Origin: Asterionellopsis glacialis
Taxonomy: Eukaryota; Bacillariophyta; Plagiogrammaphyceae; Rhaphoneidales; Asterionellopsidaceae
Direction of reading: 5' to 3'
NCBI GenBank assembly: GCA_014885115.2
Contig: WKLE02000727.1
Span: 1 to 12,233 of the forward strand
Length of the DNA stretch: 12,233 bases
Within the stretch, counting starts at the first letter, position 1; the number at the start of each line of letters is the position of its first letter. A program made the position numbers and the translations under genes. Shown here in pieces: positions 7,808-12,233 of this stretch. The notes beneath the pieces were generated by a model. It was given only the letters and a program-made list of their open reading frames with translations. It searched no databases and was not told where the DNA came from.

Positions 7808-10141
7808 TCATACAATCCTTCTCCAAATTCTCTGTGACAACAGCAGGCATTCTTTTTTTTTGTTCTTAACCTTCTGGTGCTGTTGTGTCTTTGTGTTCCT
7901 TTCATTCTTGATTTTTGACAGGATGTCCTCACCTGGGTGGGGACAGGTGATGTCTCTATATTCTTGTGGTATCAAGGGTGGTACTTTTTGAAAAGTTCCA
8001 CCTTCTTGGTGTCAGGAATACCCAGACTTGCTAGGATTTCTATATTTTTTTTTACCAAAGCCAGAACTATGATTCTGTTGTTGCCTTGACCCTTGGGATG
8101 CTTGAGGAGTTGTTAGCACTAAGATGTAGTGCCTTCAATGTCATCCAGCTGCACCTGCAGCATGGTTGGATTTGATGCATCAATGGTAAACACATTGTTC
8201 TTGGTGATGCTACCACTCTCAAGTTTCTTGTAGAATTGATTCAAGAATTTGACAACATCTTTAAATTTGTGTCAGTCACATTGTGTACCTTGATATTTTC
8301 ATTTGTCTTCAGAACATTAAGCAGTTGATTCATAGTATAATCATTAGACCTATGGTAAGTCTTCTTGAGTGTATTGAACCATCTATCACAAGTATTCTTT
8401 GTGTGCCCAACAATGTAAAAAATGAAGTTTACCTTCAGAAAATACTTCCTTTCTACTAAGTATGCTGCCAGATGTAAGACCATGTTATTCTTGTTCTGTC
8501 CACTACAGTTGTCCATGATGATGTTGAGTTCTTTTATTGGGTCAGATGGTAGATTGCCAACATCAATAATGCCTTGGACAATGGCCAATTCTTTCAGTAG
8601 AAGTGAAGCAACATTGTTACCCCCCTTTTTGCCTTGGCCTTCAGTATAAACGTGAGCACTCAATGACCCCCCCCTCAATAGAACAGTCAATCATACCAAA
8701 AACATTTACCTTGAGAGGCAAGAAGTAGTATGTGTCCCCTGGTTGGCTTTCACCATAGAAAGGAAGATCCATATTCTGGCTGTAGTCAGCAATGAAGGTT
8801 AGTAACCTATCTTTTGCATTTTTTTTGCATCCAAAATTGCTTCCTTGATTTTTTTGTTTGCCAGCTTCCTTTGGGCAGCAGTTTGGTGAATGTGCAGTGT
8901 TGCAGCCTCTGTGGCATCACTCCTTTCTTTGATGATGGGGTCTTCTTCTAGCATTAATGATTGTAGGCTCTCAGTGATGGTGTCAATGTTTGTAACTGAA
9001 TTTTGTGGAGGTACTGTAGCAGTTACAGAAGAAAATGTAGTAGAATTAAAATAGTTACTTGAACCTTCTGCTACATTATCATTTCTTAAACTGCTATTTA
9101 CATTAACTGTTGTGTGCCTAAATCTATGATGCAATGTGTGGTACTCTGTGCAGATGTCTTCTGATGGTGTCTGCAACCTCAAATTTGGATATTCCCTCTT
9201 CCAAAATCTTTGGAAGGTTCTCCAGCAACAAATTGGTTTGTAATTTTTGTCTGTTTCAATCTTCTTTGTTGTTATGATAGTCCCTCTGCTTGTAGTCTCA
9301 ACTGTCCAACCACGTTCATCACAGAAACGGTTGTACAGTCCTCTTTTGGACCGAGATGAAGGTGGTTCCAAGAGGTCCAATTCATCATCCCTCAATCCAG
9401 TGCCAACATTTTTGCTCACAAATCTTGTTGAAGTTGGCTGAGCCAATTCTTTTAACCCTTCAAAAAATACAAAAAGATCATCCCTAACATCTTTGTTAAT
9501 TCATTTTGAACAACCTCCTGGTTTGTTTTTGTTACCATGCCTTGGTAGAAAATTGTTGTTTGCAGCATCTGTGCATGTCTTCTACTGCCTGATTCCAAAA
9601 TCTAAAATTCCAGCTATTGCAGACTTACAAACTCTATAATTAGATAAGGACTCCAAGGCCATCATCTCCTCCTGGTTCAATTCAAACTCATCCTTGTCCT
9701 GATGGTCTTCATTTGCTTTTACAAAAGGGAGAAGGAACAGCTTTCTTGACACCAAAGGAGACTTGTTGGCAGGGTTTTCTTCTTGGTCCTCCATGTGTTT
9801 TGTGTACTTCAGCCACTCAATAATCACCTGCTGCTTTCCCTCTTTGGTCAACTCAAAGAAGAATACCATGTATCAAGCAGCAGCTTTGATACAGACAGGG
9901 TTGTCCTTCAAAATATGAAGGCAGGAACATGGTAATACTCTCCTCTACCTGGTGACTCTGTCAATACAAAAACTTTCTTGAGACAGTGCCTCAAGAAAGT
10001 CCTCACACACCTCAAACTACTCTTCAGGTCAGGTGGCACTCTAATTTTCCTATCACAAAAAAGGCAATAGGGGTGCCATGCCTTTGGAGGTGGTGGTTGG
10101 TTGGAGGTTGGTTGGGGTGCTGTAGAGGGTGTTGTTGTCAT
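7808..10141 (-). pseudogene. Decayed DUF7869-like, probably transposase-related gene
   Basis: Successive frames line up as one protein of roughly 750 residues. N-terminus (10141-9910): Thr/Pro/Gln-rich start, then a possible zinc finger 'CLFCDRKIRV' with 'RCVRTFLRHC'. Middle: 'FELTKEGKQQVIIEWL', 'LPFVKANEDHQ', 'LAQPTSTRFV', 'SKRGLYNRFCDERGW', 'FQRFWKREYPNL', 'PSEDICTEYH'. C-terminal half: 'LLTFIADYSQNMDLPF', 'PGDTYYFLPLKV', 'GKKGGNNVASLL', 'IIMDNCSGQNKNNMVLHL', 'GHTKNTCDRWFNTLKK', 'GIPDTKKVELFKKY', and a Lys-rich tail. The DNCSGQNKNN/GHTKN blocks are what I associate with DUF7869, probably an RNase H fold; the conserved Asp may be catalytic (inference). Lesions: frameshifts near 9910, 8819-8826, 8667-8674, 8262 and 7974; TGA 9873-9875, TAG 9582-9584, TGA 9501-9503, TAG 8119-8121, TAA 8113-8115. 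Molecular function is unproven. Confidence 0.78.
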
Positions 10142-10151
10142 TATTGTTGTT

Positions 10152-11697
10152 GACAGGTTGGACCAAGATATCTCAAATGATGAGCTTCAGAATTACCTTG
10201 ACCAATGCTTTTTATCATGGTTCCAACACCACAGAAGCAGCAATGCAATGAAACTCGGTTCAGATAATGAGGTACCTACTGCACAAAAATTCTCAAAGGA
10301 AGACTTTGTGCATGCAGTCTACAAAGTTGGATTATTGCACAGAAAGACCAATCATGTGGTAGGCATATCACCAGATGGCATTTGCTCTACAAATGTTGAG
10401 GGACATGACAATCCAGTGTTTTCTTGTCTTAGGATTAAGACACAAGTGGCAAAGAACACAATTGGTGCAGCCGAGTCAGCTCTGCAGAAACATGGCAGAG
10501 TATTTTTCTGCAAGCACAATGATAGCACTTTCAAAGATTGTGTACCAGCATCCAATCAAGGGCAAGTGCTTCACCAAGCATACATTACAAAGTTTGAGTA
10601 TGGAGTTTTTGTCACTGCAAAGATCAAAGAAGGCAAGGGCAGTATTGTTCAAATTGCCGTGGTTGAAATTGATTCTCATACAAAAGATATTTATTGAGAA
10701 AAGATGGACAAGATCTCAAAGCCGCTGCTGTCCTGGATGTACAAATCTATAGTGATAGAGCAAGGATACCTTATGCGCAGTGCGATGCCACTATGCCTAT
10801 CAGACAAACAAATGAAAGTATTGGAATCTTATTCTAGACTTTTTATGCACATCTATGAAAGATTACAACTGATACTGGCATAAAACCAACTTTACCAGTT
10901 AAGTTGTACAAACACACAGTGTTGTAATATGTTTACAACAAAGGGAAGCCTGGACTGGATAAGAATACTGAGATTGTGGAGTGACTCTGGTACTCTGTAC
11001 CACTCACATTCAAAACAAAATATGTTTTCTGATTGCTTGATGGGGTGACTATCTCTTGCTGGTGTGTGGAGCAAGCAATCAGGGTGCTAAAGTCTTGGGC
11101 TGCAACCTTTCCACAGGGATGCTTGCCAAGCATTCCACAAATAAGGACAAAGCTGCAAAAAGGAACATTAGAAAACTGGGTGTTCAGATTTTGCTTGAAA
11201 TACCTTCGAGAACTGCAGATCCAAAAATCATCACCTAGCCAAATTTTTGCCACAATACCAAATGTAAGAGAAATTCAAAGAGCACAAGCAGATCATGAAG
11301 TGACAGAAGAGTTCCAAAACTACAAACAAATGAACAAATGGCCAATAAAGCGGAGTTTACATATCACAAAGTTCCATGATGAGCCAGTGTTGAAGAAGAT
11401 CAGGCTATACAAAGCAGCACTGTTATTCATGAGAAAGTCAGGGCACCATTCACTGAGACAAATAGGTTTGGTTGATACAACTGTTGATTGTGTTACTCAA
11501 AAGGGCCACCAAAGAGAGAAAGAAGCACAGCATACCTGTGCTCCCTTTGTGAGGTGGTACTCTGTGCAACTCCTTTTGGCAACACTCTGAATGCAAAGCC
11601 ATGCTTTGATAAATACCATTCATCCTCTGATCTCAGGCAAGAGAGTACACATTACCAATCAGCCTTGACTGCTTCAACACTGGCCCAAACTGATGAA
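10152..11697 (+). pseudogene. Decayed YqaJ-like nuclease gene with transposase-like, Cys-rich C-terminus
   Basis: Three frames form one gene. Frame 1 (10152-10697) reads 'LGSDNEVPTAQKF', 'KVGLLHRKTN', 'GISPDGI', 'CLRIKTQV' and 'NQGQVLHQAYI', the layout of YqaJ-type PD-(D/E)XK nucleases (Asp in SPDG, ExK, Q..HQ). The acidic residue of ExK is replaced by Arg here. Frame 2 (10697-11490) reads 'DTGIKPTLPVKLYKHTVL', 'YNKGKPGLDKNTEIVE', 'VPLTFKTKYVF' and 'PNVREIQRAQADHEV', with stops at 10835, 10856, 10925, 10982 and 11030. Frame 3 (11488-11700) reads 'YLCSLCEVVLC' and 'CFDKYHSS', similar to the cysteine-rich C-terminus of piggyBac-type transposases. 'YN...G.D' also recalls the piggyBac third-Asp block. 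The N-terminal part normally expected before the nuclease is absent: the coding sequence abuts the divergent DUF7869-like start. The TTG-initiated frame upstream of 10152 is antisense low-complexity and is not counted. Confidence 0.7.
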
Positions 11698-11723
11698 TGA
11701 AGAAAGAAGAAGGCATGCAAAAC

Positions 11724-11803
11724 ATGCTCAAAGCAAAAAAGAATAGTTAAAGTAGTGAAAAAGAATAGTATGCTCAAAGCAAAAAGAATAGTTAAAGTAA
11801 TGA
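11724..11803. repeat. Imperfect tandem duplication, period about 46 bp
   Basis: A 35-base segment starting ATGCTCAAAGC at 11724-11758 recurs at 11770-11803, differing by one A in an A-run and one G/A substitution. The linker between copies repeats the AAAGAATAGT motif, suggesting local slippage. Confidence 0.85.
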
Positions 11804-11919
11804 ACAACATCAGATTTGCATCATATTCATTGCAATCAACCTTAGAGTATTGAGTGATTTTTGGGTCTGTGGGGAGTGACATTTGGTCTACAGGGTCAAA
11901 ATATACCAAGAATATGTAG

Positions 11920-12000
11920 CCTTATCTTCACTTGTCCATTAAATTAAAGTGAAGATAAGGAAATCACGTACAGCTGGTACAAATTATACGTTATCTTCAC
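11920..12000. repeat. Inverted/direct repeat cluster around TTATCTTCAC
   Basis: CCTTATCTTCACTT (11920-11933) and its exact reverse complement (11947-11960) form a 14 bp stem with a 13-base loop. A third TTATCTTCAC lies at 11991-12000, so the segment 11949-12000 is itself bounded by 10 bp inverted repeats. The last copy ends within about 10 bases of where the right-hand Ty3 fragment begins, so it may be a transposon terminus or subterminal repeats. Confidence 0.75.
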
Positions 12001-12008
12001 CCTAAAGT

Positions 12009-12233
12009 ATAGATGGGATATCCACCAGTGGGGCTAAGAATATGTGTCTTTGACATCACCACATATTGCAATAGTAATTAATCATACCAAAGAATTTCCT
12101 TGATGGCATTTAGTCTTAGGAGCTTCTAAACATTGTATCACTGCCACTTTCTTAGATTCTGGTTGAATAACTTTGCAAGTCAGCCAGTAACTGGAGTTGT
12201 TCCAGGATTAGGTGGACCAACTTGTGACATCTG
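12009..12233 (-). pseudogene. Second Ty3/gypsy reverse transcriptase fragment, opposite strand
   Basis: On the - strand the sequence from 12189 reads 'YWLTCKVIQPESKKVAVIQ' and 'LEAPKTK', and after a frameshift near 12106 'RKFFGMINYYCNMW', TGA, 'CQRHIFLAPL'. This is the RT connection region of a Ty3/gypsy element ('YLGYWLTRxGI', then 'RxFLGMINYYRDMWxxRSHILAPL'). It corresponds to the part found at about 2890-3075 on the + strand but is clearly a different, divergent copy. The bases from 12190 to the window edge are not clearly in frame and may hold another lesion. On the other side similarity ends near 12009, next to the TTATCTTCAC repeats. The rest of this element should lie outside the window to the right. 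Confidence 0.8.

Larger units (their letters stand above)
11698..12008. other. AT-rich non-coding interval holding repeats
   Basis: No gene was recognised between the end of the YqaJ-like gene and the Ty3 fragment at the right. The interval holds the tandem duplication at 11724-11803 and the inverted/direct repeat cluster at 11920-12000. It probably includes the right boundary of the element carrying the upstream genes. Confidence 0.5.

Noticed and set aside
8422..8649. + strand open frame opposite the DUF7869-like gene
   Set aside because: Antisense shadow of a conserved - strand coding segment, with no recognisable motif of its own. The same applies to the - strand frames at 10352-10679 and 10892-11253.
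10101..10151. N-terminal extension of the YqaJ-like protein starting at a TTG
   Set aside because: The residues are Val/Gly-rich and are the antisense of the Thr/Pro/Gln-rich start of the divergent gene. TTG is an unlikely start in a nuclear gene, and similarity to the nuclease family begins only later.
838..12070. Possible reassigned genetic code (TGA read as an amino acid), because many TGA codons interrupt good homology
   Set aside because: TAA and TAG stops also interrupt the same genes, frameshifts are common, and the intact LINE frame of about 1075 codons has no internal TGA and ends with one. Decay explains the pattern better.
1..12233. CRISPR arrays, tRNA/rRNA genes, bacterial operons or ribosome binding sites
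   Set aside because: No regularly spaced repeats, no cloverleaf or rRNA-like sequence and no prokaryotic gene organisation were seen. All coding content is eukaryotic transposon-derived.

Overview
The window looks like a transposon graveyard from a eukaryotic nuclear genome, most likely a stramenopile alga such as a diatom. That assignment is an inference from protein style: the Ty3 pol motifs, the non-LTR element with 'QGSGNSP' and 'GFVDDS', a DUF659-like hAT-type transposase and a DUF7869-like protein are all combinations I associate with diatom and related genomes. No host gene, rRNA, tRNA or prokaryotic operon was recognised. Nearly every coding region is broken by stops and frameshifts. 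The exception is one recent insertion.

Layout. (1) 2-1140, + strand: decayed hAT-like (DUF659-type) transposase, open to the left edge. (2) About 1400-7694, + strand: decayed Ty3/gypsy element with a gag C-terminal remnant, protease tail, reverse transcriptase, shortened RNase H and integrase. (3) 3380-6733, - strand: a non-LTR (LINE-type) retrotransposon inserted into that Ty3 element between RNase H and integrase. It is bounded by a perfect 18 bp target-site duplication and carries an uninterrupted open frame of about 1075 codons (RT C-terminal part, RNase H, CCHC zinc knuckle). Its 5' end is truncated. (4) 7808-10141, - strand: one decayed gene for a DUF7869-like, probably transposase-related protein, spread over several frames. 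(5) 10152-11697, + strand: a decayed gene with a YqaJ-like nuclease domain followed by a transposase-like region and a piggyBac-like cysteine-rich C-terminus. It abuts (4) head to head with no intergenic space. (6) 11700-12005: non-coding, with a 46 bp tandem duplication and three copies of TTATCTTCAC in direct and inverted orientation. (7) 12009-12233, - strand: a second Ty3/gypsy RT fragment running off the right edge.

Relative ages can be read from the sequence. Hand counts give about 1 CpG per kb in the DUF7869-like region, about 3 per kb in the hAT remnant, about 17 per kb in the Ty3 RT and about 50 per kb in the LINE. Many in-frame TGA stops in the old elements sit where Arg would be expected, as if CGA had become TGA. 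This pattern suggests methylation-driven decay of old copies, with the LINE as the newest arrival.

The best candidate for something poorly described is the 7.8-11.7 kb block. It pairs a DUF7869-like protein with a YqaJ-nuclease/cysteine-rich transposase-like protein. Whether these are two genes of one element or two unrelated elements brought together cannot be decided from this window.
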